A DNA stretch of 5,838 nucleotides, from the NCBI GenBank assembly GCA_903907185.1, contig CAIVND010000119.1, positions 1 to 5,838 of the forward strand, given 5' to 3'. Both the position numbers and the translations under genes were made by a program. The notes below the pieces were generated by a model, which did not search any database, was not told where the DNA came from, and saw only the letters and a list, made by a program, of their open reading frames with translations. The stretch comes from an uncultured Acidimicrobiaceae bacterium (lineage in GTDB: Bacteria; Actinomycetota; Acidimicrobiia; Acidimicrobiales; Bog-793). Shown here in pieces: positions 5,655 through 5,838 of the stretch (the first letter of the stretch is position 1; the number at the start of each line of letters is the position of its first letter).

Positions 5655-5838
5655 TCAGGAAGAAACTGGGATCCGATTGTCAACAAGTGAGTTGAACTCG
5701 GTGTCACCGATAAGACGCCATTTTTGCATCCACTCGTAGGTTCGTTCAAAATCTTCCTGTGAGTAAGGGGCTGGATCAACGTAGCGAAGCCGATTTCGAT
5801 TGAAGTCCATCGGTACCAGCGTGCAGATCTCGGGAGGG
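5655..5838 (-). CDS. C-terminal end of a probable ABC-transporter substrate-binding protein (NMT1/THI5/SsuA-like), 5' truncated
   Basis: On the - strand a frame is open from the right edge and ends at TGA (5655-5657), giving the last ~60 residues of a gene that starts outside the window. The visible sequence includes TLVPMDFNRNRLRYVDPAPY, then EDFERTYEWMQKW, and ends near FNSLVDNRIPVSS. An aromatic/Arg-rich helix of ERTYEWM type followed by a VDN-R ending resembles what I recall from the C-termini of periplasmic binding proteins for SsuA/THI5-like solutes (sulfonates, thiamine pyrimidine precursors and other small organics). The codon structure, stop position and orientation fit a real gene just upstream of the oxidase genes. 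If correct, transporter permease and ATPase genes may lie beyond the right edge. It could instead be another protein, because the diagnostic N-terminus is outside the window. Confidence 0.6.
   Translation of the reverse strand, partial: PPEICTLVPMDFNRNRLRYVDPAPYSQEDFERTYEWMQKWRLIGDTEFNSLVDNRIPVSS

Overview
The window is about 5.8 kb of bacterial protein-coding DNA with no RNA genes, CRISPR arrays, insertion sequences or transposase remnants that I can see. Base composition is moderately GC-rich, genes are tightly packed, and every complete gene has a purine-rich Shine-Dalgarno-like stretch before an ATG. The protein mix (Amidohydro_2, Rieske, two heme-oxygenase-fold proteins, an ABC-transport binding protein, a COG4101-like cupin) resembles accessory catabolic clusters of uncultivated soil or marine bacteria such as Acidimicrobiia or SAR202-type Chloroflexota. 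That taxonomic guess is weak and rests on recollection of such genomes.

Layout: on the + strand, the window opens inside the 3' end of a HAD-fold, 5'-nucleotidase-like gene (1-345). After 33 bp comes a complete single-domain cupin (379-861). These face a five-gene block on the - strand (953 to the right edge). In order of transcription, right to left, the block holds: the C-terminus of a probable ABC-transporter substrate-binding protein (5655-5838); a heme-oxygenase-fold protein that keeps a full candidate set of diiron ligands (4704-5426); a PqqC-like protein of the same fold with the expected histidines replaced (3814-4644); a two-part Rieske protein with an intact [2Fe-2S] motif but no recognisable mononuclear-iron oxygenase domain (2230-3735); and an Amidohydro_2 family hydrolase or decarboxylase (953-2176). 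The two clusters converge in a 91-bp gap with two inverted repeats.

Working together (inference): the last four - strand genes are separated by only 53-75 bp and are probably one transcript. The 228-bp gap after the binding-protein gene may hold a separate promoter. The set suggests uptake of a small organic compound, oxidation by a heme-oxygenase-fold diiron enzyme possibly paired with its degenerate paralogue, electron supply or a second step by the unusual Rieske protein, and hydrolysis or decarboxylation by the amidohydrolase. The substrate cannot be read from the sequence.

The most interesting parts are the Rieske protein, whose oxygenase domain is replaced by an Ala/Trp-rich helical C-terminus, and the side-by-side intact and degenerate heme-oxygenase-fold proteins.
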